A DNA stretch of 25,194 nucleotides, taken from positions 1-25,194 of the forward strand of contig JBDRKQ010000030.1 in NCBI GenBank assembly GCA_043813895.1. The letters run 5' to 3'. The stretch's first letter is position 1, and each line of letters starts with the position of its first letter. The notes under the pieces are model-generated. The model was not told where the DNA came from. It ran no database searches and saw nothing but the letters and a program-made list of their open reading frames with translations. Of the stretch, positions 14,451-22,618 are shown piece by piece. Position numbers and translations under genes: made by a program. Source of the stretch: CAZTAR01 sp043813895. Its GTDB lineage: Bacteria; Planctomycetota; Phycisphaerae; UBA1845; UTPLA1.

Positions 14451-16280
14451 TCAGTGCACGCCGGCCGGCATCCTCGGCGCCTCCGGACGAAGGGCCTGCA
14501 CGTCCCCCGAATTACCCATGACCGCGTGCAGCGCGCCCTGCTGGCCGAGGTCCGACACCGCGCCCGAGAAACCGTGCGCCTCCTTCAACAATGCGACCAG
14601 GTCCGATTGGACAAACAGATCGGCCAGCTTCGGGTCGAACTGTGTCCCCGAGCACCGCCGGATCTCCGCTTCGACCGTTGGCAGCGGCAGTGCCACGCGG
14701 TACGTTCGGTTTGTCGTCATCGCGTCGAAGCAATCCGCCAGGCAGATGATCCGGCCCAACAGCGGAATATGTCGGTCGCTAATCCCCGCCGGATACCCTC
14801 GCCCATCCATCCGCTCGTGATGACGCAGGACGCCCGGCACGAGGTCCGCAACCTGTCTGACCCGAGAAAGAATCTTCGCGCCGATGTCGGGATGCCGCTT
14901 CATCGCGCCGAATTCCTCCTTGGTCAGTTTCCCGGGCTTGCACAGGACCGCGTCCGGCACGCCAATCTTTCCGATGTCGTGAAGCAGCCCAGCCAGATAG
15001 ACGCGCTCGCAATCGGCGGTCGCCATACCCCTTGCCTGTGCCAGCCATCGACTGATGTACGCGACGCGTTCCGAGTGCCCGCACGTGTACGGGTCTTTTG
15101 CGTCGATGCTGTTCACAAGGGCGTGCAGCATACCCATCAACAGGTCCGAGAGATCATCGTATAAGTGCTGATTCTCCAGAAAAGCACTGACACGATCCGC
15201 CACGGCGCGGAACAACTGCACGTCCACCGAGGTGAAATCGCCTTCATCGATGCAGTTGATCGCCAGCAGGATGCCGAGCAGCTTCTTCTCGTGCCACAAC
15301 GGCAGTGCGACGAGATGTCGCAGCCAATCCCTGGCCCACGCCAATTCCGTTCGCTCACCGGCCTCGTTCAGCAGGAGATACGGAACGGGCGAGGCCGCGT
15401 CGATTCCCAGACACTCTGAGAGCCTCGCCAAGTCGGTGAGACTTGGGGCGCCCTCTCCCGTCTGCGCGATGCGATCCCGTATGTCCTGGCGGAATTCGCC
15501 GCCGTTCACCTGTGAAGGCGACGAAGACTCCCGTTCGGTCAGGACGAACGCCACGCCTCGCGCGCGAGCGACTTCGAGCAACGCGCGACCCACAGACTCG
15601 AACACCTCCACGGGCCTCTTCGGCAGGCCGATCATCTCGCTCACCTGGTAGATCAGGTGTTGTTCCTCGTACGTGTTCTCAAGATTGCGGGTCAGGATGC
15701 TGGTCTCCTCTTCAGCCACCTCCAGGGCTCGCGTCTGCTCGACCGAAAGTCGGAGAAGGCCCTCCGCTGCGGTGAATGTCGTCCTTTGTAGCAAAGGGCC
15801 GTGTGAAGCCGTGTGCGCTGTGTGTTCGCTGGCGAGTTCACATTGCGTGCATAGTCGCGCGAACGCTTCGCCCGGTCGATCGGTCAGCAGCGTCACACCA
15901 AGCACCACGCCAACCACACGATGCCGGCGCCGCACCGGTGCGGCCATCACGCCGATATCCGGGTGCCAAGGTCCCGGGACGCCGCCCGCCACTCCTGATC
16001 CGCCTGTCTTCGACGAATCGCAGACCTCGCGTGCGATACGGCCGAGTTCCTCCCGAAACTCGCCCCCATGTTCCCAAAAGGCAGTCCAGGGCGGGCGTCC
16101 GTCTGTATCAACCGACACGATTCCGCCGCGGGTGTCCCACAATGTCAGCCACACCGACAGCGCGCGCCAGTGCTCGGCGAGGCGCTTGAAGCTCACGGCC
16201 GACAGCGGTCGCGGCGATTCCTCGCAAGGCAATCGTCCTTCGTTCGCGGTCGTCACCTTCATCGTGGGTGCATCATTCAA
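14451..16280 (-). CDS. GAF / HD-GYP domain protein, probable cyclic-di-GMP phosphodiesterase
   Basis: A 609-residue signalling protein. Residues about 30-150 resemble a small-ligand sensor (PocR/GAF-like, 'HWRALSVWLTLWDTRGGIVSVDTDG'). A coiled helix at about 180-215 ('VEQTRALEVAEEETSILTRNLENTYEEQHLIYQV') joins a GAF domain (about 220-375, 'WLRHLVALPLWHEKKLLGILLAINCIDEGDFTSVDVQLFRAVADR'). The C-terminus holds an intact HD-GYP domain with 'HSERVAYIS' (His402), 'LLHDIGKIGVPD' (His434-Asp435) and 'HHERMDGRGYP' (487-497), the residues needed for metal binding and cyclic di-GMP hydrolysis. The start at 16280 is TTG, overlapping the receiver stop (TTGA), with GGGAGG 9 bases upstream; ATG 16262 is the alternative. 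It follows the response regulator directly, so its activity may be controlled by it. Confidence 0.9.
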   Translation of the reverse strand: MNDAPTMKVTTANEGRLPCEESPRPLSAVSFKRLAEHWRALSVWLTLWDTRGGIVSVDTDGRPPWTAFWEHGGEFREELGRIAREVCDSSKTGGSGVAGGVPGPWHPDIGVMAAPVRRRHRVVGVVLGVTLLTDRPGEAFARLCTQCELASEHTAHTASHGPLLQRTTFTAAEGLLRLSVEQTRALEVAEEETSILTRNLENTYEEQHLIYQVSEMIGLPKRPVEVFESVGRALLEVARARGVAFVLTERESSSPSQVNGGEFRQDIRDRIAQTGEGAPSLTDLARLSECLGIDAASPVPYLLLNEAGERTELAWARDWLRHLVALPLWHEKKLLGILLAINCIDEGDFTSVDVQLFRAVADRVSAFLENQHLYDDLSDLLMGMLHALVNSIDAKDPYTCGHSERVAYISRWLAQARGMATADCERVYLAGLLHDIGKIGVPDAVLCKPGKLTKEEFGAMKRHPDIGAKILSRVRQVADLVPGVLRHHERMDGRGYPAGISDRHIPLLGRIICLADCFDAMTTNRTYRVALPLPTVEAEIRRCSGTQFDPKLADLFVQSDLVALLKEAHGFSGAVSDLGQQGALHAVMGNSGDVQALRPEAPRMPAGVH

Positions 16281-16690
16281 GCCGGCAACCCTCCCGGAAC
16301 AGGCGCGGCCGTTACGGCGGCCACGCTCAGGATTTCCTGCGTACAGCGCAGAAGCTCGCGCGGGCTGAACGGCTTTGGCAGGACCTTCCGAATGTTGGTC
16401 TCCTTCAGGGCGTCATCGTTCATTGAGAAGCCGCGTGCCGTCAGCATGATCACCGGTGTATCGCGGGTCGCCTCCTGCGACCGGAGCTTCGCGCACAGCT
16501 CCAGTCCGCTGAGGAGTGGCATCTGGTAATCCGTAATGACCAAGTCGGGCGATGCTTCCTGGGACAGCTCGAACGCCTCTTCCCCGTCGGCCGCAGTCAC
16601 CACGTCGAAGCCGCCGTTTCGCAGCTTCGTCGAGACAACGTTAAGGATGTGAGGTTCGTCATCGCAAACAAGGATCGTGTAATCAGCCAT
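16277..16690 (-). CDS. Single-domain CheY-like response regulator
   Basis: A 137-residue receiver domain with no output domain. Acidic pocket Asp10-Asp11, phospho-acceptor Asp54 ('LVITDYQMP'), Thr84 ('IMLTARG') and Lys106 ('LPKPF') are all present, so it should be phosphorylatable. With no DNA-binding part it must act by protein contact. The natural candidates are the overlapping HD-GYP protein, the STAS protein or the pilus motors. It lies 48 bases after the histidine kinase gene, which should be its cognate kinase. The short hydrophobic tail after about 118 ('VAAVTAAPVPGGLPA') is not part of the fold. Confidence 0.92.
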   Translation of the reverse strand: MADYTILVCDDEPHILNVVSTKLRNGGFDVVTAADGEEAFELSQEASPDLVITDYQMPLLSGLELCAKLRSQEATRDTPVIMLTARGFSMNDDALKETNIRKVLPKPFSPRELLRCTQEILSVAAVTAAPVPGGLPA

Positions 16691-16738
16691 CTCGAATTAC
16701 CCCCAATCAGATCGAGACTCCTCCGGCGTATGCCGCAT

Positions 16739-18337
16739 CTACCTGACCATCGGCAGCGTCATGCCGAACGTGCTGCCCTTGCCCTCTTCACTTTCGAGGC
16801 TCATCTTTCCGCCGTGGATCGTCTCCACGATGTTCTTTACCAAGTTCAGACCAAGTCCAGTCCCTTTGGCGATCTTCTTATTGGCCTCCACGCGGAAGAA
16901 CTTGCCGAACATCCGCGGCAGGTCTTCCTTCGGGATGCCGACGCCCGTATCACTCACTTTAATGCAGATGGTCTGATCGTCCTCGTGTGCCGTCATCCGC
17001 ACCTCCACGCCGCCTCCTTCGGGCGTGTACTTGATCGCGTTGCTCAACAGGTTCAGCGTCGCCTGGTAGATCATGTCGCGATCGGCCATCACCCGGTACA
17101 TGACGGGAGTCAACTCCTCCGTCAGCGAGATCCGTTTCTCGTCCGCCTGTGGTCTGGCCGTGTCGATCGCCTCCTTCACCACCATGGAAACCGCCACCGG
17201 CTCCTTGTTGATACGCACGGTGCCGGCCTCGATCCGGCTGATGTTGAGGATGTTGTCGATCATCCGGCCGAGCCGGTCCGCTGACGACTGGATAATGTTG
17301 TAATACTCGCTCCGCGTCTCTTCGTCCGCCGCCTCCCCGTCAACGAGCATTTCGACGTATGCTCGAATCGACGAGAGCGGCGTCCGCAACTCGTGTGAAG
17401 CCTGCGCCACGAACTCACTCTTGTGCCTGGCCGCTTCCCGCTCACGCGTCACGTTTTGGAAAACGGCCACGACCCCATGGGGCTCATCAGAAGCGATGGC
17501 CCCCGCCGTACGCGAGACAAACGGGCTTAAACGCACGGCAAACGTCACTTTGCCGATTTCGTGCTCCAGCGTCCGGCTCGCGGCTCGGTGGTCCACCTCC
17601 CGAACCTGTTGAATGAATCGCACGAGCTTGTGGTCCGAAATCAATTCAGCCAACGGCTTGTTCGCCACGCCTTCCGCCGGCAAATCGAAAAGCTCCGCCG
17701 CGGCGGGGTTTGCCAGAACCAGTTGATCGAACGCGTCCGTCACGAGAATCGGCTCGGGGATTGCGCTGACGACGGCCTCCGCCTTCCGCCGGTGCGATTC
17801 CGAGAGACTCAACTCCAGGCCCAGTTGCTTGTGTTCTGTCAGGATTTCGGAGGCACGACGCTCGACGTTCTCCGTGTGGTGCTCCAACGCCTCATAGAAC
17901 GGCCGCATTTCTTCGCCAAGCGGCAGACCTTCGATCTCCAAAGGCATTCGAACCCTGCTATCAAGGATCGCGTGCCGCAAGCTTGTCATCGCCTGCTTCC
18001 GGGCCGCGATCGAAAGAACGAGCAGCATCGCGGCCGCGGCCAGAAACGCCAAAATCCCCAAAGCGCGGACCGCCGGTATGCCGCCATCTTCGCCCAAAGA
18101 ACGCACCACCTCCCAGGCTGTCCAGACAAACGACGCAGCCAACGGCCCCAGCGCCCAACGAGGATCGATCTTCATGTAAGACTTGACCACGCCACTCGAC
18201 GAAGAAACGGTATCGCCGGACGGACACAGTCCATCAGCGCCACCAGCGCCTGAATCGCGCGGCACGCCCGACACTCCCCCGTGCTCCTCCAGCTCGTTAT
18301 CAAGCTGAGACCAGGGCTTGATGTCCGGCGTCTTCAT
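16739..18337 (-). CDS. Membrane histidine kinase, PAS-HisKA-HATPase
   Basis: A 532-residue sensor kinase. Two hydrophobic segments (about 61-80 and 92-112) anchor it, with hardly any periplasmic loop between them. A helical linker follows (about 115-190), then a PAS domain ('RKAEAVVSAIPEPILVTDAFDQLVLANPAAAELF', 184-300), HisKA with 'SHELRTPLSSIRAYVEML' (His315), and HATPase_c with N box 'NLLSNAIKY' (Asn433), G1 'DTGVGIP' (463-469) and G2 'GTGLGL' (492-497). All catalytic boxes are intact. The architecture matches PhoR/VicK-like kinases. I chose ATG 18337 because it has a GGAG ribosome site 5 bases upstream and follows the TPR gene stop by 10 bases; the upstream in-frame ATG 18385 would overlap that gene. 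The probable partner is the next gene's receiver. Confidence 0.92.
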   Translation of the reverse strand: MKTPDIKPWSQLDNELEEHGGVSGVPRDSGAGGADGLCPSGDTVSSSSGVVKSYMKIDPRWALGPLAASFVWTAWEVVRSLGEDGGIPAVRALGILAFLAAAAMLLVLSIAARKQAMTSLRHAILDSRVRMPLEIEGLPLGEEMRPFYEALEHHTENVERRASEILTEHKQLGLELSLSESHRRKAEAVVSAIPEPILVTDAFDQLVLANPAAAELFDLPAEGVANKPLAELISDHKLVRFIQQVREVDHRAASRTLEHEIGKVTFAVRLSPFVSRTAGAIASDEPHGVVAVFQNVTREREAARHKSEFVAQASHELRTPLSSIRAYVEMLVDGEAADEETRSEYYNIIQSSADRLGRMIDNILNISRIEAGTVRINKEPVAVSMVVKEAIDTARPQADEKRISLTEELTPVMYRVMADRDMIYQATLNLLSNAIKYTPEGGGVEVRMTAHEDDQTICIKVSDTGVGIPKEDLPRMFGKFFRVEANKKIAKGTGLGLNLVKNIVETIHGGKMSLESEEGKGSTFGMTLPMVR

Positions 18338-18347
18338 AACGTCTCCA

Positions 18348-19769
18348 TTAGCGATGCTGAGTGCCGCTGTTCCGGCACTCGACAACGCGCTGATTCACCA
18401 ATACTGTAGCTGATTCGATCGTCCGCCCGCGATGGGCCTCAACGCCCGCCTCCTCGTCCCCGTCCTCTCCTTCGGTTGCTTCCTGCCGAGTCATGTTCCG
18501 CGCGAGTTCGTACAACAGAGACTGTGCGACGGGAGACATCGGGTCCAGTTCGACCGCCTTGGCGTAAGCCTCACGCGCCCGGTCGGGTTCGCCGAGCGCC
18601 TCGCGGGCCTGCCCCATGATGCAGTAGGTCGTCACGAAAGACGCGTCGATTTCGGACGCCTCGTTCGCGGCCGCCAGGGCAGCCTCGTTGTCCCCACGAC
18701 AGAGCGCGACGTGCGCGGCCAAGAGCTTCGTCTCTGCGGTCGGCCGGCTGTGCGAATGGACAACCCGAAGCGCTTCCCAAGCCCCGTCCATGTCGTCCGA
18801 CTCCAACGCCGCCCGCGCGAAGAGACACCACGACGCAACGTCCTGTTTGTCACGCGCCATCAACGGCTTTGTCACCAACTTGGCCTGCTGCCACTGTCTC
18901 GTAGCCACGTAGGCTCTGGCCAACGCGCGCAGCACGCTCGGCGTCACGACCCCACCGTCGTCCAGGCAGACCGTGCTCGCCATTGTCCGCCCGCCGGATG
19001 TGGCGGATTCCACGAGAGGACGCAAAACGCCGATCGCTTCCTCGTATTCCCCGGCCCAAACCAACAGCCGGCCCAACTCCGCCGTCGCGAGCGGGTCGTC
19101 CTGCGAAAGCCGCAGTGCCTCTTGACACCAGGTGACCGTTGGGCCGCGCAGATCGAGCATCCGGTTGAGTCGCGCGGCGAGCATTCGCATCGGGAGATTG
19201 CCGTCAAAATCCGCGATACGCTCGTTGATGACCTCCAGCGCTTCTACATGACGGCCGAGCGCCACCAGCGTTTCCGCCCGCGCAAGAACATAGGAAGGGC
19301 AGTGCGGCTCGGCAATCGCAGCATACGTGTAGTGACCAAGTGCCTTTGACAAATCGTCGTACCGCTCGGCCACAATGCCGGCAACATACTCGACCTCCGG
19401 ATCGTTGCCCGGCAGAGAAGAGGCAATGTCGATCGCTTCGCGCGCCTTGGCCAGTTCGCCGCGTTCGAGTTCAAGCCTCGCCAAAAGCAGATGCGCGCGA
19501 CTGCTATCCGGAGACATGGCGATCGCCTGCTCCAGCGTCTTCCGCGCCTCCTCCAGTCGGCCGGACGACAATTGATTCTCCGCGAGCTGGAGCTTCACGC
19601 TTCCACGCATCGCGTCCCATTGTTTCTGCGCGTCCGCCTTGCGGTCCTTCGACACGTGGTCGCGGACGAGGTTTGAGAAATCTTCTCCGCATCCGCCGGC
19701 TGCCAACGCGGCAAGGACAAACGGCACAACAACCGCAATCGGATCCAGGTTGCGCGGACGTCTTCTCAC
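18348..19769 (-). CDS. TPR-repeat lipoprotein, pilus-cluster PilF/PilW-like
   Basis: A 473-residue protein with a lipoprotein signal ('VVVPFVLAALAAGGC', Cys27) followed by many tetratricopeptide repeats. Clear TPR helices are 'KLQLAENQLSSGRLEEARKTLEQAIAMSPDSSRAHLLLARLELERGELAKAREAI', 'ALGHYTYAAIAEPHCPSYVLARAETLVALGRHVEALEVI', 'TAELGRLLVWAGEYEEAIGVLRPLV' and 'TTYCIMGQAREALGEPDRAREAYAKAVELDPMSP'. It would be held in the membrane facing the periplasm. In Gram-negative pili the TPR lipoprotein PilF/PilW helps secretin multimers assemble. The position right after the secretin fits that idea, though this protein is nearly twice as long. Its GTG start overlaps the secretin stop (GTGA), with GGAG 8 bases upstream. 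Confidence 0.82.
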   Translation of the reverse strand: MRRRPRNLDPIAVVVPFVLAALAAGGCGEDFSNLVRDHVSKDRKADAQKQWDAMRGSVKLQLAENQLSSGRLEEARKTLEQAIAMSPDSSRAHLLLARLELERGELAKAREAIDIASSLPGNDPEVEYVAGIVAERYDDLSKALGHYTYAAIAEPHCPSYVLARAETLVALGRHVEALEVINERIADFDGNLPMRMLAARLNRMLDLRGPTVTWCQEALRLSQDDPLATAELGRLLVWAGEYEEAIGVLRPLVESATSGGRTMASTVCLDDGGVVTPSVLRALARAYVATRQWQQAKLVTKPLMARDKQDVASWCLFARAALESDDMDGAWEALRVVHSHSRPTAETKLLAAHVALCRGDNEAALAAANEASEIDASFVTTYCIMGQAREALGEPDRAREAYAKAVELDPMSPVAQSLLYELARNMTRQEATEGEDGDEEAGVEAHRGRTIESATVLVNQRVVECRNSGTQHR

Positions 19770-21736
19770 GATTCCTGCTCCGTTCTGTCGCCATGCTTCG
19801 ACGCGAAGTCCTTGGGCGGATCGCTCCCCGGGGCCTCCTCGGTCTCTTCAAAGCCCGTCGGTCCGTCGAGATCTTCGGGAATCACGAACGGCGGTCCCGG
19901 CCGCCCGAACGGCGCTGTCGTGATTCCCCGCTCTTCCGCGATGCGATCGTGCAGATACATCCGAATGGACGACGAGTCCGAGTCCCAGTCGCGTTCGTCC
20001 TGCAGGCGCTCTTTCAACTTCGCCGCGTGGATGTGTTGCGGGTTGTTGTGAACGGCCATTTGCGCATCCCACAGCGCTTTCGCGGTATCGCCGTCCGCCA
20101 GATGCGCCAAGGCCGCGCGGTAGTGCGCCTGCGACAGCCGTTCGCGTCCGAACCACTGCATCCCGCTGCGCATCCCGACCCGGAAACGTTCCATGTCTTC
20201 TCGCATCTCCTCGCCGGCGGCCTCGTCCGGGTCGCCCTTGAGAATGTGCACCGTCAACAGGATGATCACCTCTTCGCGGACACCCGAATCGCGCGTTCGG
20301 CGGAAGAGCGCGCCGGCGCCGGGGATGTTTCCGAGTCCCGGCACCTGACCGCGTGTCGCCTGGCTGTTCTCTCTGAACAAGCCGCCGATGAGGATGGTGT
20401 GGCCGTCCTTTACCATGATGTTGGACGTCACTTCCGTCGTGACCTCGAACGGGAGCCCTTCTTCCACGCCGCCCGTGGAGTCCTTCGGGTGGATTTCCAT
20501 CCGCACGTAGCCGTCGTCGCCGATGAACGGCCGGAACGTCAGGAGCGTGCCCGTCTCCAGGAACTCGACCGTCTGCACCGTCGTCGTCTCCGTCACAGTC
20601 GTGACGTAGTAGCCGTCCCGGCGGCCGACGATCACCTGTCCGACCTGCTTGTTCAGCGCCAGAACCTTCGGGTTCGCCAGGATCTCCGTATCGGTGATCT
20701 GCTCCAGCGCGCGGATGAAGAAGCTTATCTGGTCCTTCAGGATTCCCAGTGTGAAGCCGCCCGCCGGGATCGCGTTGTTGAAGTCGGTGCGAACGGTAAA
20801 CGTCGTATCGCCGAGCATGTCCGACGGCGTGTTTCCCGTCGTGATGTCCTGGGCGGCCGGGCTCGTGCTCGACAACGTCGTGAAGTCGATACCCCCCACG
20901 GTCGTGAAGTCGATACCCAGTGCGTTTTCCTCGTTCAACGAGGCACGCATGATGATCGCTTCAATCAAGACCTGCTTGGGCCGCGCGTCCAGCTCCTTCA
21001 GGATCTTGCCGATCTCTTCCAGCCTCTCAACGTAATCGGTAACCAACAGTGCATCCGCGGAGGCCAGCGCATCACCGTTCGTGTCGCCGATGCCCGCCTC
21101 ACCGCCAAGGCCCACTTCGGAGGGCGGCGTCACCGCCACTTTTCCAATGGTGCTCAACAGCGGCTCGATCAATTCCTTTGCCACGGCCGCGTTGACGTAC
21201 GTCAACCTGAAGACGCGAGAAACGATCCGCCGCTGGGCTTCCAGCATCCTCTGCACTTCTTCCAGGGGATAGACGTAGATGAAATCGCCCTGCTCGCGAT
21301 ACCCCAGGCCGTTCGACACGAGCATGGCCTCAAGGGCCGCCTTGAACGTCACGTTGTAGAGGCTCGCCGTCACCGTGCCGCTTACGCCCTCGGCAAGGAT
21401 GATGTTCCGTTTCGCCGGTTCGGAGAGCATTCGCAGTGCGTCCGCCAAAGGGAGCCCCGCCACATGCACCGTCACGCGATCGTCGCTCTCCACGGTAATG
21501 AGTGGCGATTCTCGTTCTGGCTCGTTTGTCTCATCCAAGGCCGCGTCGCGCACCACGTCCGGACTCGCCTCGTCCTCATCGTCCGATCCCGGTCCTGCCC
21601 AAACCGGAGGCGGACTGAGCAAGGCGGACGACACGACGATGGCGGCCGCGCCGAAGACGACCGGCCACTTGGCGCGCGCACAGGCTGCCCGTCCGATCAA
21701 CTTCACGCCACGGCCTCCGTGCCCGCTCACAGTCAT
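19766..21736 (-). CDS. pilQ: Secretin (PilQ/GspD-like) with C-terminal TPR-like extension
   Basis: A 656-residue outer-membrane pore subunit. A signal peptide region spans about 18-47 ('WPVVFGAAAIVVSSALLSPPPVWA'). An STN-type domain lies at about 85-155 ('DRVTVHVAGLPLADALRMLSEPAKRNIILAEGVSGTVTASLYNVTFKAALEAMLVSNGL') and an N1-like domain at 172-250. The secretin domain (about 256-500) carries the signature 'VPGLGNIPGAGALFRR' (465-480). Residues about 530-580 ('YRAALAHLADGDTAKALWDAQMAVHNNPQHIHAAKLKERL') form a TPR-like helical tail before a proline/acidic end. An in-frame 24-bp duplication gives 'GIDFTTVGGIDFTTLS' at 274-288. The ATG follows a hairpin spacer. PilQ versus GspD cannot be settled by sequence alone. 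Confidence 0.92.
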   Translation of the reverse strand: MTVSGHGGRGVKLIGRAACARAKWPVVFGAAAIVVSSALLSPPPVWAGPGSDDEDEASPDVVRDAALDETNEPERESPLITVESDDRVTVHVAGLPLADALRMLSEPAKRNIILAEGVSGTVTASLYNVTFKAALEAMLVSNGLGYREQGDFIYVYPLEEVQRMLEAQRRIVSRVFRLTYVNAAVAKELIEPLLSTIGKVAVTPPSEVGLGGEAGIGDTNGDALASADALLVTDYVERLEEIGKILKELDARPKQVLIEAIIMRASLNEENALGIDFTTVGGIDFTTLSSTSPAAQDITTGNTPSDMLGDTTFTVRTDFNNAIPAGGFTLGILKDQISFFIRALEQITDTEILANPKVLALNKQVGQVIVGRRDGYYVTTVTETTTVQTVEFLETGTLLTFRPFIGDDGYVRMEIHPKDSTGGVEEGLPFEVTTEVTSNIMVKDGHTILIGGLFRENSQATRGQVPGLGNIPGAGALFRRTRDSGVREEVIILLTVHILKGDPDEAAGEEMREDMERFRVGMRSGMQWFGRERLSQAHYRAALAHLADGDTAKALWDAQMAVHNNPQHIHAAKLKERLQDERDWDSDSSSIRMYLHDRIAEERGITTAPFGRPGPPFVIPEDLDGPTGFEETEEAPGSDPPKDFASKHGDRTEQES

Positions 21737-21750
21737 GGAGAATCCCCCGT

Positions 21751-21769
21751 TCGCCTCCTCTCGAGGCGA
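21751..21769. promoter_or_regulatory. Hairpin over the ribosome-site region of the secretin gene
   Basis: A perfect 7-bp stem, TCGCCTC (21751-21757) with GAGGCGA (21763-21769) and a CTCTC loop, lies 15 bases upstream of the secretin ATG in the 93-base gap after the PilP-like gene. On the transcript strand it contains GAGGAGG, which could be a ribosome site kept paired, or it could be a processing hairpin. The function is inferred only from position. Confidence 0.35.
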
Positions 21770-21829
21770 CCAACAGGCTCGTTTCTTGTGCCTGTAATCA
21801 ATCGGTTGTCGGACCGTATGGGTTCTGCT

Positions 21830-22561
21830 TCAAGGCATGGTGAGTTCGCGTTTGAAAGTGTCTTTGCGGAGAACGACGCGTTTGTCCTCGATGCGAACGA
21901 CCGAGAACCCCCTGATCGTATCCCCCTCGCGAACCAGACGTCCGGAAACGTACGCGAGAGGTTTGCCGCCCGTCATCGTCGATTGCAGCTCCAGTTGAGA
22001 GAGCGCCTCGTTTATCGCCGCCACCTGCTGAGCTCGCTGTGCCTGCCGTTCGGCCAGCATTGCTCCCACTTGCGTCAACCAGGAAGGGCTGCTCTTCGCT
22101 CCGTCAGCGTCGGTGCTGTCTTTCGACCTCAGGTCGATATCTGGCGGAAACACTGACCATGATGGCGTTTCAAAGATGTTGCGCGTCTGGGTCCGTGACA
22201 TGTCGTCGACGGGTACGGCTTTCGCCTGCCTCTTTGCCGCCAGTGCCGGCTTCCTCTCCGTCTGTGACACATGAGTTGTACCGGCCTCTTCCTTCAGCAT
22301 GGGCGCGCCCTTCGTCGCTGGCGGCGCCGCGGACTGTGGCATCGGGCGGACCGTGGGAACAACGGGATCTTTCGGCGTGGTCGCGGCGACCGGCGCCGCA
22401 GGCTCGGCCGCTGCTTCCGACGGCGTAGCATCGGAACCGGCCAGCCGCAATAGCGCCACGAGCAGCGCCACCAACAGCACGCCCAGGATCGCGGTCTTCT
22501 TCTTGTTCGCGATCAGGTCCTGTTTGACCCGCCTGACCAGATTGCCTGCCTGTTCCGACAT
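21830..22561 (-). CDS. pilP: PilP/GspC-like pilus assembly protein
   Basis: A 243-residue protein placed between pilO and the secretin, the usual place of pilP. It has a cytoplasmic start, one membrane span (about 24-41, 'AILGVLLVALLVALLRLAG'), a long alanine/proline-rich periplasmic linker (about 45-105), and 'MSRTQTRNIFETPSWSVFP'. A compact C-terminal domain follows: 'LQSTMTGGKPLAYVSGRLVREGDTIRGFSVVRIEDKRVVLRKDTFKRELTMP'. That last segment resembles the homology region of GspC/PilP proteins ('a..Ng..v..Gd.i.gf.V..I....V.l...g....l'). These proteins link inner-membrane PilNO to the secretin. The assignment rests on position and this weak pattern; ordinary PilP is a lipoprotein, whereas this has a GspC-like anchor. 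Confidence 0.65.
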   Translation of the reverse strand: MSEQAGNLVRRVKQDLIANKKKTAILGVLLVALLVALLRLAGSDATPSEAAAEPAAPVAATTPKDPVVPTVRPMPQSAAPPATKGAPMLKEEAGTTHVSQTERKPALAAKRQAKAVPVDDMSRTQTRNIFETPSWSVFPPDIDLRSKDSTDADGAKSSPSWLTQVGAMLAERQAQRAQQVAAINEALSQLELQSTMTGGKPLAYVSGRLVREGDTIRGFSVVRIEDKRVVLRKDTFKRELTMP

Positions 22562-22618
22562 CCGTAACCCCGTGTGCCCGTGCAGCCTCCAACCAAACTC
22601 TCTGCAAATCGAGGATGC

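Noticed and set aside
18338..18385. Upstream ATG for the histidine kinase
   Set aside because: It would place 16 residues inside the TPR gene's end. The ATG at 18337 has its own GGAG site and follows the TPR stop.
19340..22156. 938-residue plus-strand open frame
   Set aside because: It is the antisense of the TPR, secretin and PilP-like genes, rich in Arg/His/Pro with no known domain. The minus-strand genes have clear families, so this is a high-GC shadow.
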